A stretch of DNA of 26,882 nucleotides from Bacillota bacterium. GTDB lineage: Bacteria; Bacillota_A; Clostridia; Peptostreptococcales; Anaerovoracaceae. Under the pieces are notes generated by a model that saw nothing but the letters and a program-made list of their open reading frames with translations, did not search any database and was not told the DNA's origin. Location: the NCBI GenBank assembly GCA_017437925.1, contig JAFRWQ010000120.1:1-26882 (forward strand), in the 5' to 3' direction. The position numbers and the translations under genes are program-made. Shown here one piece after another: positions 7,080-14,571 of this stretch. Positions within the stretch are counted from its first letter, which is position 1, and every line of letters starts with the position of its first letter.

Positions 7080-7918
7080 GGGAGATAAAAGCGGAAGAAC
7101 TGAGGGACTGCGTAAAAAGGCTTTGCATAGAGGCCTGCTGCGTCCTTCCCGAAGACGTGAGAGCCTGCATACAGAAGGGCAGGGATGAGGAGACCTGGGG
7201 TCCCGCCCGCGGGATACTGGACCGCATCATCGAAAACTATCACATCGCTGAAGAAAGCCGCTGCCCCATCTGCCAGGACACAGGAGTCGCCTGCGTGTTC
7301 CTTGAGACAGGGCAGGACCTGCACATAGCGGGAGACGTGGAAAAGGCCGTAAACGAGGGCGTCGCCGCCGGCTATACCGAAGGATATCTCAGAAAGAGCG
7401 TGGTGATCGACCCTGTCCTGGACCGCAGGAACAGCGGAGACAACACCCCGGCGATGATATACTATGAGATCGTCCCCGGCGACAGGCTCAGGGTCACCGT
7501 GGCCCCCAAGGGCTTCGGCTCGGAGAACATGAGCAGGATAAAGATGCTCAAGCCAGCCGACGGCATCGAAGGCGTGAAAGACTTCATACTCGAAACCGTC
7601 GAGGAGGCGGGACCCAATCCCTGTCCCCCGGTGGTGGTAGGAGTCGGAATAGGAGGTACCTTCGACAAGGCCGCTCTCATGGCAAAGAAGGCCCTGTTAA
7701 GGCCTTTGGATCAAAGGAATCCCGACCCGAGGTACGCCGCTCTGGAAGAAGAGCTTAAGGAAAAGATCAACGCCAAGGGCATAGGCCCCCAGGGCTTCGG
7801 AGGAAAGACCTACGCGCTCGCGGTCAATATCGATACCTTCGCGACCCACATTGCGGGCCTTCCGGTCGCGGTCAACATCAACTGCCACGTGGCAAGGCAC
7901 AAGACGGAGGTGCTCTGA
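7076..7918 (+). CDS. Class I Fe-S hydratase alpha subunit (fumarase/tartrate dehydratase/mesaconase type)
   Basis: The 280-residue protein is the N-terminal domain of class I fumarases as a separate subunit. Three cysteine regions expected to bind the 4Fe-4S cluster are present: CPICQDTG, GPNPCPPVVVGVGIGG and INCHVARHK. GFGSENMSRIKML is the usual substrate-side motif. The start is ATG 7076, overlapping the citF stop as ATGA, with GTGAGG 5 bp upstream; the longer open frame from 7016 lies inside citF and is not used. Relatives add water to fumarate, remove water from L-tartrate, or interconvert mesaconate and citramalate. Directly following citDEF, a mesaconase-like role (making the lyase substrate) is attractive but not proved. 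Confidence 0.9.
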   Translation: MREIKAEELRDCVKRLCIEACCVLPEDVRACIQKGRDEETWGPARGILDRIIENYHIAEESRCPICQDTGVACVFLETGQDLHIAGDVEKAVNEGVAAGYTEGYLRKSVVIDPVLDRRNSGDNTPAMIYYEIVPGDRLRVTVAPKGFGSENMSRIKMLKPADGIEGVKDFILETVEEAGPNPCPPVVVGVGIGGTFDKAALMAKKALLRPLDQRNPDPRYAALEEELKEKINAKGIGPQGFGGKTYALAVNIDTFATHIAGLPVAVNINCHVARHKTEVL

Positions 7919-8475
7919 TGGTCAAAAAGATCCGTACACCCCTTACGAGGGAAGAAGCGAGAAGCCTTAAGTGCGGGGACAGCGTAGAGATCAGCGGCGT
8001 CATATACACCGCAAGGGACGCAGCCCACAAGAGGCTCTGTGAGCTCATAAAAGAGGGAAAGCCGTTGCCGGCCGACTTCACCGACGGAATAATTTATTTC
8101 GCGGGCCCCGCTCCCGCAAAGCCGGGGCAGCCCATAGGCCCGGTGGGTCCCACCACCTCATACCGCATGGACCCCTACTCGCCGGTCCTAATCGCCATCG
8201 GCCTCACCGGCATGATAGGAAAGGGCAGGAGAAACCCCGAGGTGGTCGAAGCAATGAAGGAATACGGCGCCGTCTATTTCGGAGCCATAGGAGGCTGCGC
8301 CGCCCTTTTGGCCAAGTGCGTCAAGAAGGCCGAGATCGTCTGCTACGAGGATCTGGGCGCCGAGGCGGTAAGAAGGCTCGAGGTCGAGAACTTCCCCGTG
8401 ACCGTGATCATAGACGCCGAGGGCAACGACCTTTACAAGAAGGGAAGGGAAGAGTACTTGAGGTCGCTTGAGTAG
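7918..8475 (+). CDS. Class I Fe-S hydratase beta subunit (fumarase C-terminal domain type)
   Basis: The 185-residue partner corresponds to the C-terminal (swivelling) domain of class I fumarase and to TtdB. Motifs are GDSVEISGVIYTARDAAH, IYFAGPAPAKPGQPIGPVG, TTSYRMDPY, TGMIGKGRR and GGCAALLAKCVKKAE. Its ATG shares one base with the stop of the alpha gene (TGATG), so the two subunits are coupled. Length is standard for a split beta subunit (fumarase, L-tartrate dehydratase, mesaconase, dimethylmalate dehydratase). It is the last gene of the citDEF unit and is followed by a terminator about 100 bp downstream. Confidence 0.9.
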   Translation: MVKKIRTPLTREEARSLKCGDSVEISGVIYTARDAAHKRLCELIKEGKPLPADFTDGIIYFAGPAPAKPGQPIGPVGPTTSYRMDPYSPVLIAIGLTGMIGKGRRNPEVVEAMKEYGAVYFGAIGGCAALLAKCVKKAEIVCYEDLGAEAVRRLEVENFPVTVIIDAEGNDLYKKGREEYLRSLE

Positions 8476-8570
8476 CGGGCCTGCCGCGCTGCGGGAAAGA
8501 AACGGAGCCGACTTGGTTCTTTGAATAAAGACGCGGGGCGCCCCGCCCCCGAAAGATACTTAAAAAACGT

Positions 8571-8597
8571 CCCGCCGGTATCATCCGGCGGGTTTTT
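8571..8597 (+). terminator. Terminator of the citDEF-hydratase operon
   Basis: CCCGCCGG (8571-8578) pairs with CCGGCGGG (8585-8592) around a 6-base loop and is followed by TTTTT. It lies 96 bp after the hydratase beta gene. The 95 bp before it contain only a 14-bp GC palindrome (8533-8546). Confidence 0.9.
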
Positions 8598-8604
8598 CAC
8601 GCGT

Positions 8605-8632
8605 AAAAAACTGCAGGGCCGAAGCCCTGCAG
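8605..8632 (-). terminator. Terminator of the DUF3100 operon
   Basis: On the minus strand CTGCAGGGC, loop TTCG, GCCCTGCAG is followed by TTTTTT. A TTCG tetraloop on a 9-bp perfect stem is a strong intrinsic terminator. It faces the one at 8571-8597, so the two operons end 8 bp apart. Confidence 0.92.
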
Positions 8633-8667
8633 AGTCTTGCTTTGATTTTTACTTCCGACCGGATGTC

Positions 8668-9153
8668 TTAGATGACGCCCTGGATCTTCAGAACGATCTG
8701 CGCGATCAGAGCGGAACCGATGAAGGTACCGATGAAGGCGAAGAGGGTGACGCATACGATAGCGGCGCCCTGCTGCTTGAAGGTATCCAGATCCTTGCCG
8801 ATGGAGATACCGGCATAGGAGAGGATCGGGGTGCACAGGGGCAGCAGTCCGATCTTTCCGCAGCTAGCGACTACGAAAGAGGAGCCGGGTACGCCGGGCA
8901 GAGAAGCGATGATCGCCAGCAGTGAGATGTAAGCTATGGCGGGCAGATTCTTGTCGCCGACAGCCTTGTTTACCAGATCCCAGATGAAGAGACCGTCGAC
9001 GGGGATCAGGAAGAAGATCAGGAGGCCGGGAGCCGCTTCGATCGGGGTAACGGGAGCGCCTGACTTAGTCGTGCTGATATAGTTTCCCACGGAAGCAAAC
9101 ACTGACGAAAGGATGAGGCAAGCCAGGTATTTGGGCCAATTTATCTTTTTCAT
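8668..9153 (-). CDS. Small multi-pass membrane protein, partner of DUF3100 protein
   Basis: The 161-residue, very hydrophobic protein has about four to five predicted membrane helices (starting KYLACLILSSVFASVG, then GLLIFFLIPVDGLFIWDLV, AIAYISLLAIIASLP, an amphipathic stretch, and AAIVCVTLFAFIGTFIGSAL). I do not recognise a named family. It begins 14 bp after the DUF3100 gene, and its SD (GGAGGTAA) overlaps the end of that gene. This implies equimolar production of the two proteins, probably as parts of one transporter. It is convergent with the citDEF operon, so transport of that pathway's acid substrate or product is a reasonable but untested guess. Confidence 0.8.
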   Translation of the reverse strand: MKKINWPKYLACLILSSVFASVGNYISTTKSGAPVTPIEAAPGLLIFFLIPVDGLFIWDLVNKAVGDKNLPAIAYISLLAIIASLPGVPGSSFVVASCGKIGLLPLCTPILSYAGISIGKDLDTFKQQGAAIVCVTLFAFIGTFIGSALIAQIVLKIQGVI

Positions 9154-9167
9154 TTTCAGTTACCTCC

Positions 9168-9992
9168 TTACGCCTTTGCCTTCTTCTCTTTGGGAATGGG
9201 GACTCCGTCCTTGTAGTTCTTGTTGTTCTTGGTGAACAGCTTGTACAGGGCGTTGGACATCGGCAGAGCGATGAACAAGCTCATGTACAGACCGTCGACG
9301 CCGGTCAGCATGTTACTGGCTGCCGCGTATGCCGTGAGCTGATCTGCCATCTCGGGGTGAGCGTCGATAACAGAGCCCAGCTGAGCGGACATCATCGAAG
9401 CAGAACCGGTGCCGCAGGCCATTGCAAGGGCGTAGGGGTGGAAGAGGTTGCCGTTGGCAAGCAGGGATACCATGATGCCGCAGAACAGGGTGCCGAGGAC
9501 GGTACCGGTGATGTAGCCGCCCATGACGCCGACGCCTTCTTCGGAGTCAAGACCATACTTGGCGCCGATGATAGCGAGGGAGCCTTCTCTCGAAATGGAG
9601 AAGGAGGATCCTACGACCGCACGGCCCATCCTGAAGACCAGGATGCCGAGAGGTACAGCGAGCACTGCGGTGCCGAGGTTACCGAGCTCCTGAAGGATCA
9701 GGGCGGGGCCGGCTTCCATAACAGCCTTGATGTTGGGGCCGATGGTAGTTCCGGTCTTGGCAGTGAGCAGAAGAACGCTGATGTTGATGTAGGGAGATGC
9801 GTCCTCCATCATCTTCATCGGGAATACCTTGAATGCGCCGAGGATGGCACCGATGATCAGAGCATACAGCATCGGGAAGAGCGAGAACGCGGTGATCCCG
9901 AGGTCGAATTTCTTGGTCCCGATGAACTCGGCGATGAGGGTAAGAACAAGCGTAATGCAGTGTATACGCCAGTCTTTGAGCAATTCATTCAT
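9168..9992 (-). CDS. DUF3100-family multi-pass membrane protein, putative transporter
   Basis: The 274-residue protein has about eight hydrophobic segments, including IHCITLVLTLIAEFIGTKKF, FSLFPMLYALIIGAILGAF and ILQELGNLGTAVLAVPLGILV, and conserved polar membrane motifs such as LLLTAKTGTTIGPNI and ACGTGSASMMSAQLG. I recognise the DUF3100 family, whose members are uncharacterised and transporter-like. The ATG at 9992 is chosen because GGAGGA lies 9 bp upstream. The longer open frame to 10055 passes through the promoter region. It forms an operon with the small membrane gene after it, driven from 10065-10093. The substrate is unknown. Confidence 0.8.
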   Translation of the reverse strand: MNELLKDWRIHCITLVLTLIAEFIGTKKFDLGITAFSLFPMLYALIIGAILGAFKVFPMKMMEDASPYINISVLLLTAKTGTTIGPNIKAVMEAGPALILQELGNLGTAVLAVPLGILVFRMGRAVVGSSFSISREGSLAIIGAKYGLDSEEGVGVMGGYITGTVLGTLFCGIMVSLLANGNLFHPYALAMACGTGSASMMSAQLGSVIDAHPEMADQLTAYAAASNMLTGVDGLYMSLFIALPMSNALYKLFTKNNKNYKDGVPIPKEKKAKA

Positions 9993-10037
9993 AGTTTGAT
10001 TTCCTCCTGAATAAATGCCTATTGAATAATAACGAAT

Positions 10038-10057
10038 CAGTATGCTTAAGCACACTG
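10038..10057. promoter_or_regulatory. 20-bp near-palindrome just downstream of the DUF3100 promoter
   Basis: Half-sites CAGTATGCTT and AAGCACACTG are inverted repeats with one mismatched pair. The site covers about +1 to +20 of the predicted leftward transcript, the classic place for a repressor. It differs in sequence from the repeat at the citD start. Confidence 0.45.
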
Positions 10058-10064
10058 CGAAATT

Positions 10065-10093
10065 ACTATATCATTGAAATGTGGAAAAAGCAA
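10065..10093 (-). promoter_or_regulatory. Promoter of the DUF3100 operon
   Basis: On the minus strand TTGCTT and TATAGT are 17 bp apart, giving a start near 10058 and a leader of about 65 bases. The region from 9993 to 10346 has no gene: it holds this promoter, the near-palindrome, an AT-rich stretch, and the promoter of the rightward transporter operon. Confidence 0.6.
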
Positions 10094-10268
10094 TATCATC
10101 CGGGATTAAAAGACAGGTTAATCTTTGATAAATAAACGCTTAAAAGGCATAAAAAAAGCCGAAACGGCGATATGCAATATATCTTATTCGTTTTTTATGC
10201 AGGCCTCCTCCGCGGGCGAGGGGCGCCTTTTACGGCGGAGTTTTCCTTCCTCGAAAAACAAAAAAACT

Positions 10269-10297
10269 TTGAAACCGGGGCCCGCTTTTGGTATATT
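10269..10297 (+). promoter_or_regulatory. Promoter of the peptide-type ABC transporter operon
   Basis: TTGAAA (10269-10274) and TATATT (10292-10297) are 17 bp apart, predicting a start near 10304. The short leader contains a small hairpin, CGCCC/GGGCG at 10308-10321, directly followed by GTTTT. It is too weak to call a terminator but could influence expression. Confidence 0.6.
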
Positions 10298-10346
10298 TAT
10301 ACTGTTACGCCCTTGAGGGCGGTTTTGCAGTGCATTAATACGGAAT

Positions 10347-11303
10347 ATGATCAAATATATAATTAAAAGAATACTGCTGGTGATCCCCGTGATCATGGCT
10401 GTCATACTGCTGGTATTCGGCCTGCTGTACATAACTCCCGGTTCCAACATGGACCGCATGAGCGTGTACGGCGGAGACGCTTTCGACGGATTATTGAGCG
10501 CCGTCGAGCCGGTCAGCGGCTTTTTCGCCAGGTATCTGCGCTACTGCTTCAACGTGATGCTTAAGCTGGACTTTGACGCTTCGCAAAGCCGCGGTCATCA
10601 CGACATAACCGCGCAGATCTTCATGCGCTGGGGCTGGACCCTGAAGCTGGCGGGGCTTTCCCTGCTGGTCAGCGCCCTGATAGGTATTCCCGCGGGCCTG
10701 ATCTCCGCCGTAAAAAGCAACAAATGGCAGGACAGAGCGGTCTCCGCGGCCGCCACGGTCCTCTCCTCCGTACCCAGCTACTGCATGGCCGTGGGCCTTG
10801 CCCTGCTCTTCGCTTTAAAGCTGCGCTGGCTGCCCTCCTACGGGGTCAGCGAAAGGTCTTCCCTGGTGCTTCCCGTGGTCACGGTCTCCGCCATGGGCAT
10901 AAGCCAGTTCATCAGGATGGTGAGGGCCGCGGTCTCCGAGACTCTGGACCGCAATTACATAACCGCTTTGAGGGCTGCGGGCCTTAAGGAGAGGCTGGTC
11001 ATAGGGGTCCACGCATTAAGGAACGCCCTGGTCCCCATCAGCGCTTCTCTTGGCGAGACCGCAACGAAGATACTGGGAGGTGGCTTCGTCGCCGAGAAGT
11101 TCTTCGCTGTCCCCGGTGTGGGATTCTACCTCATAAAGGCGGTGGACCAGGTCCAGCCCGCCATCATCCTTGCCTGCGCGGTCAGCACCGCGGTCTTTCT
11201 TGTGCTCATAAATCTGGTCACCGACATGATAAGCCTTGCGGCCGATCCCCGTCTCAGAAAGAGGATAGCCGCGGGAGAGAGGAGGGACCGCCGTGGAAGA
11301 TAA
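10347..11303 (+). CDS. dppB: Dipeptide/oligopeptide/nickel-type ABC transporter permease (DppB-like)
   Basis: The 318-residue inner-membrane permease begins with the family N-terminal helix (MIKYIIKRILLVIPVIMAVI, then TPGS). It has five further helices and carries the cytoplasmic coupling loop RAAGLKERLVIGVHALRNAL. GGGFVAEKFFAVPGVGFYL is the standard DppB/OppB/NikB motif. Length is typical. The ATG at 10347 has almost no SD (GGA two bases upstream), unlike its neighbours; no better in-frame start exists nearby. The dppC start overlaps its last 11 bp. The substrate could be peptides, nickel or another small solute; sequence alone does not decide. Confidence 0.9.
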   Translation: MIKYIIKRILLVIPVIMAVILLVFGLLYITPGSNMDRMSVYGGDAFDGLLSAVEPVSGFFARYLRYCFNVMLKLDFDASQSRGHHDITAQIFMRWGWTLKLAGLSLLVSALIGIPAGLISAVKSNKWQDRAVSAAATVLSSVPSYCMAVGLALLFALKLRWLPSYGVSERSSLVLPVVTVSAMGISQFIRMVRAAVSETLDRNYITALRAAGLKERLVIGVHALRNALVPISASLGETATKILGGGFVAEKFFAVPGVGFYLIKAVDQVQPAIILACAVSTAVFLVLINLVTDMISLAADPRLRKRIAAGERRDRRGR

Positions 11304-12156
11304 GGGCGCAAGGCTTTCCGATAACGCCGCTGTAAGGCGCTTTCTCAAAAACCGCGGCGGAATGACCGCCCTCTGCGTATTTTTGCTCATAACGGCGGCC
11401 TGCATATTCGCTCCCCTCATCTGCCGCTACAGCTACGATACCATGAACGTTTCCGACCGCTTCATGAGGCCCTGCCCAGAGCACATCTTCGGCTGCGACT
11501 ACTGCGGAAGAGACCTCTTCGCAAGGGTCCTCTACGGAGGCCGCATGACCTTAAGGATAGCCGCTACCGCGACTGCCATAGGCGCCGGCGCCGGCCTTGT
11601 CCTGGGCATAGCTTCCGGATACCTGGGCGGAGGCTTCGACATGGTCGTCATGAGGGTCATGGAGGTCCTCTCAGCCGTCCCCTCCCTGCTGCTGGTGGTC
11701 CTGGCCGAGTGCCTCATGGGCTGGGGCAAGGGCAATTTCATGTACGCCCTCGCCATAGCGGCCCTGCCGTCTTTCGTGAGGCTCGTAAGGGTCAGCGTGA
11801 ACCAGGTCATGAGCCGCTCATACATAGAGGCAGCCAAAGCCCTGGGCGCCGGCGGCCTTCGCATGGTAATAAAGCATATAATCCCCAACATACTCCCGTC
11901 CCTTTTCGTCCACCTGACCGGCATCTTCGCGGAGCAGATACTGCTCTGCTCGGTCATGGGCTACGTGGGGATAGGCGTCAATCCGCCCAAGGCGGAGTGG
12001 GGGCTCCTCGTATACGAGGGCTACACCAACATAAGAGCGAACACTTTCACCGCCCTCATACCTGCGGCGGTCATAACCCTCTGCGTCCTCTCGATCAATC
12101 TCGTGGGGAACGCCTTAAGGGACAGCTTGGACGGAGGTGAGCGCAGTGACGGATAG
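11293..12156 (+). CDS. dppC: Dipeptide/oligopeptide-type ABC transporter permease (DppC-like)
   Basis: The 287-residue second permease starts at GTG 11293 with AGAGGAGGG upstream. It has the DppC-type first helix (GGMTALCVFLLITAACIFAPL), the periplasmic HIFGCDYCGRDLFARVLYGGR motif and the coupling loop AAKALGAGGLRMVIKHIIPN. GVNPPKAEWGLLVYEG near the end is also characteristic. It overlaps dppB upstream and dppD downstream by 11 bp each, so the operon is tightly coupled. It would pair with DppB to form the membrane channel. Confidence 0.9.
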   Translation: MEDKGARLSDNAAVRRFLKNRGGMTALCVFLLITAACIFAPLICRYSYDTMNVSDRFMRPCPEHIFGCDYCGRDLFARVLYGGRMTLRIAATATAIGAGAGLVLGIASGYLGGGFDMVVMRVMEVLSAVPSLLLVVLAECLMGWGKGNFMYALAIAALPSFVRLVRVSVNQVMSRSYIEAAKALGAGGLRMVIKHIIPNILPSLFVHLTGIFAEQILLCSVMGYVGIGVNPPKAEWGLLVYEGYTNIRANTFTALIPAAVITLCVLSINLVGNALRDSLDGGERSDG

Positions 12157-13129
12157 GATACTGCTCAGCGTCGAAGACATGTCCGTCAGCTTCCCCACCG
12201 CAAAAGGTGATCTTAAGGCCGTAAGGGGCATAACGTACAGCCTTGCCGAGGGGGAGACCCTGGGCATAGTGGGGGAATCGGGCAGCGGCAAGAGCGTCAG
12301 CGCCTTCGCCCTCATGGGCCTTCTCAAGGACGGGGCCGTTGTCAGGGGGAAAGGACTTTTCGACGGCCGCGACCTGCTCTCCATGAGCAAGAGGGACCTT
12401 GAGAGCGTAAGAGGCAAGGATATCGCCATGATATTCCAGGACCCTCTGTCGAGCCTTGACCCCTGCTTCACCGTGTCAAGGCACCTGGTGGAAGCCCTGC
12501 AGGCCCACCGCAGCGTGAGCCGGCAGGACGCCGAAAAGGAAGCCGAGGACATGCTCCGCTCCGTCGGCATAAGGAACGCCTCCCAGGTCATGAGGCAGTA
12601 CCCCTTCGAGCTTTCGGGCGGCATGCGCCAGAGGATAATGATAGCCATGGCCCTGCTCTCAAAGCCCAGGCTCATCCTGGCCGACGAGCCCACCACAGCC
12701 CTCGACGTGACCGTCCAGGACCAGATCCTGAGGCTCCTCAAGTGGCTGAGGGACAAAAGCGGCACCTCAATGGTCTTCATAACCCACAACTTCGGCATAG
12801 TGGCGAGGCTCTGCGACAGGGTCATAGTCATGTACGGAGGCCGCATAGCTGAGAGGGCTCCCATGAGGGAGATATTCGAAAGACCGGTCCATCCCTATAC
12901 CAAAGCCCTGCTGGCCGCCATCCCAAGGATGGACGACGATAAAAACGAGCCTCTTTCCTCTATTTCCGGCTCTCCCTACGATCCCCACTCGTCCCGGGGG
13001 GGCTGTCCCTTCACGGAGAGATGCCCCAAAGCCTTTGAAAAGTGCGGGGAGATGCCTCCCGAATTTGAGGTCTCGCCGGGTCACAGCGCGGCCTGCTGGC
13101 TGCTCGAGGAGGCTTCCGATGAACGATGA
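12146..13129 (+). CDS. dppD: ABC transporter ATPase (DppD-like)
   Basis: The 327-residue ATPase has Walker A GESGSGKSVSA, signature LSGGMRQRIMIA, Walker B LILADEPTTALD and the switch His in VFITHNFG. The C-terminal oligopeptide-transporter extension has cysteines (GGCPFTERCPKAFEKC and AACWL) that in related OppD/DppD proteins form a metal or Fe-S site. I chose GTG 12146 over GTG 12137 because GGAGG (12133-12137) is then 8 bp upstream; at 12137 the SD would overlap the start. It would energise uptake with DppF. It overlaps dppF by 11 bp. Confidence 0.9.
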   Translation: MTDRILLSVEDMSVSFPTAKGDLKAVRGITYSLAEGETLGIVGESGSGKSVSAFALMGLLKDGAVVRGKGLFDGRDLLSMSKRDLESVRGKDIAMIFQDPLSSLDPCFTVSRHLVEALQAHRSVSRQDAEKEAEDMLRSVGIRNASQVMRQYPFELSGGMRQRIMIAMALLSKPRLILADEPTTALDVTVQDQILRLLKWLRDKSGTSMVFITHNFGIVARLCDRVIVMYGGRIAERAPMREIFERPVHPYTKALLAAIPRMDDDKNEPLSSISGSPYDPHSSRGGCPFTERCPKAFEKCGEMPPEFEVSPGHSAACWLLEEASDER

Positions 13130-14090
13130 AAGAAAGCCCCTGATCAGGGGGATAGGGCTCCGCAAGGAGTTCATATTCAGGAAAAACGGCAGAAAGACCG
13201 TCACCAGGGCCGTCGACGGAGTCGATATAGAGCTTTACGAGGGCGAGACCCTGGGCCTTGTGGGCGAGTCCGGCTGCGGAAAGAGCACCCTGGGCAGGCT
13301 GCTCATCAGGCTCACCGAGCCCGACGAGGGCCGTATCATATTTTACGGGGAGGACATAAGCAGGGGGGACATGAAGCCCTTCAGAAGGTCCCTTCAGATA
13401 GTCTTCCAGGACCCGGGCGGGTCCCTGGATCCCAAGATGAAGGTCGCCGACATAGTCGCAGAAGGCCTTGAGATCAACGGCATGGGAAAAAATGCCGCCG
13501 AAAGAAGGAAGATCGCGGCTGACCGCCTGCTTCAGGTGGGGCTGGGCAGCGAATGCCTGGACCGCTTCCCCGGGTCGTTCTCGGGAGGCCAGCAGCAGAG
13601 GATAGCCATCGCCAGAGCCCTTGCCGTGTCGCCCCGGTTCCTGGTCTGCGACGAACCGGTGTCGTCCCTGGACGTGTCTTACCAGGCCCAGATACTCAAC
13701 CTTCTGGGCGAGCTGCAGAAAGACCTGGGCCTCACCTATCTCTTCATCTCCCACGATCTCAACGTGGTGAGGAGGCTCTCCGACCGCATAGCGGTCATGT
13801 ACCTGGGAAGGATAGTGGAGCAGGGTCCGTCGGACGCCCTTTGCGGCCGTCCCCTGCACCCTTACACCGAGGCTCTGCTGGCAGCGGTGCCGGTGCCGGA
13901 CCCCGACGTTCAGCCCGAATGGAACGGGGAGATGAGCGAGCTCTCCTACGAGGTCCCCGAGAAGGGCTGCTCCTTCAGGCCCCGCTGCCCCCGCGCGATG
14001 AAGCGCTGCGAGGAGGAAAAACCGGTGCTTGCCGAGGTCGAAAGCGGCAGATACTGCGCCTGTTTCCTTTACAATGAGGCGGAAGTCTGA
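13119..14090 (+). CDS. dppF: ABC transporter ATPase (DppF-like)
   Basis: The 323-residue second ATPase shows Walker [12 protein letters not shown], signature [14 protein letters not shown], Walker [13 protein letters not shown] and switch His FISHDLN. The C-terminal cysteine set ([21 protein letters not shown]) parallels DppD. The ATG at 13119 has AGGAGG 6 bp upstream, inside the end of dppD; the longer open frame from 13035 is not used. No solute-binding protein gene precedes or follows the four transporter genes, so the binding protein must be encoded elsewhere or shared. No terminator is visible between this gene and the TSCPD gene 104 bp downstream. Confidence 0.9.
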   Translation: MNDERKPLIRGIGLRKEFIFRKNGRKTVTRAVDGVDIELYEGETLGLVGESGCGKSTLGRLLIRLTEPDEGRIIFYGEDISRGDMKPFRRSLQIVFQDPGGSLDPKMKVADIVAEGLEINGMGKNAAERRKIAADRLLQVGLGSECLDRFPGSFSGGQQQRIAIARALAVSPRFLVCDEPVSSLDVSYQAQILNLLGELQKDLGLTYLFISHDLNVVRRLSDRIAVMYLGRIVEQGPSDALCGRPLHPYTEALLAAVPVPDPDVQPEWNGEMSELSYEVPEKGCSFRPRCPRAMKRCEEEKPVLAEVESGRYCACFLYNEAEV

Positions 14091-14119
14091 TATTATTGAC
14101 GGGATGGCATAAATAAACG

Positions 14120-14149
14120 GATAGATCGATTAAATTTTCCGATAGATCG
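14120..14149. repeat. Two direct copies of GATAGATCG, 21 bp apart
   Basis: Identical 9-mers lie at 14120-14128 and 14141-14149, spaced two helical turns, in the 104-bp gap before the TSCPD gene. A partial third copy (CCGATA) is at 14169-14174. A TTGACG at 14096-14101 could be a -35, but no convincing -10 follows at normal spacing. Confidence 0.4.
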
Positions 14150-14194
14150 CCGCGGGCGGCGAAATTGACCGATAAATACTAAAAAGGAGACAAT

Positions 14195-14452
14195 ATGCAC
14201 TACGAATACACTCCCAGAGGGGTCTGCAGCTTCCACCTCAGCTTTGACATCGAGGACGGCCTTCTGCGCAACGTCAGATACCTGGGCGGCTGCGACGGCA
14301 ACCTCAAGGCCATAAGCAAGCTGGTGGAGGGAAGAAGCGCTGAAGAGGTGGCGGAGCTCTTAAAGGGCAACACCTGCGGGTGGAAGCCCACCTCCTGCGC
14401 CGACCAGCTCTCAAAGGCAGTCACCGAAGCCCTGAACAGCGTGCAGGCATAG
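14195..14452 (+). CDS. TSCPD domain protein (TIGR03905-like)
   Basis: The 85-residue protein has the motifs GGCDGNLKAISKLVEG, CGWKPTSCADQLSKAV and an N-terminal YTPRGVCS. These match the small standalone TSCPD proteins, related to a C-terminal domain of B12-dependent ribonucleotide reductases and expected to bind metal through cysteines. Function is unknown for the stand-alone form. Start ATG has AAAAAGGAGACAAT upstream, a strong SD. It may be read through from the transporter operon, since no terminator separates them, but a strong one follows it at 14469. Confidence 0.85.
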   Translation: MHYEYTPRGVCSFHLSFDIEDGLLRNVRYLGGCDGNLKAISKLVEGRSAEEVAELLKGNTCGWKPTSCADQLSKAVTEALNSVQA

Positions 14453-14468
14453 AACGTTAAACCGATGG

Positions 14469-14497
14469 CCCGGAGCTTCGCGCTCCGGGTCTTTTTT
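14469..14497 (+). terminator. Terminator after the TSCPD gene
   Basis: CCCGGAGC (14469-14476) and GCTCCGGG (14482-14489) pair around a 5-base loop, followed by TC and six T residues. Confidence 0.9.
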
Positions 14498-14571
14498 GCT
14501 TAAGAGCGTATCCTGCATTTTCGCCCTTTAAAGTTCTTACAATATTCTTAAATTAAACTTTCGATATGATT

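Noticed and set aside
8533..8546. 14-bp GC palindrome GCGGGGCGCCCCGC
   Set aside because: Short, GC-only, between a stop codon and a terminator; no clear regulatory context.
10149..10167. Leftward GCCG-TTT-CGGC-TTTTTTT terminator-like hairpin
   Set aside because: The stem is only 4 bp and there is no leftward gene upstream of it to terminate.
10125..10366. Two small overlapping open frames (63 and 64 codons)
   Set aside because: They lie in the AT-rich intergenic stretch, have no SD or family, and overlap the transporter promoter.
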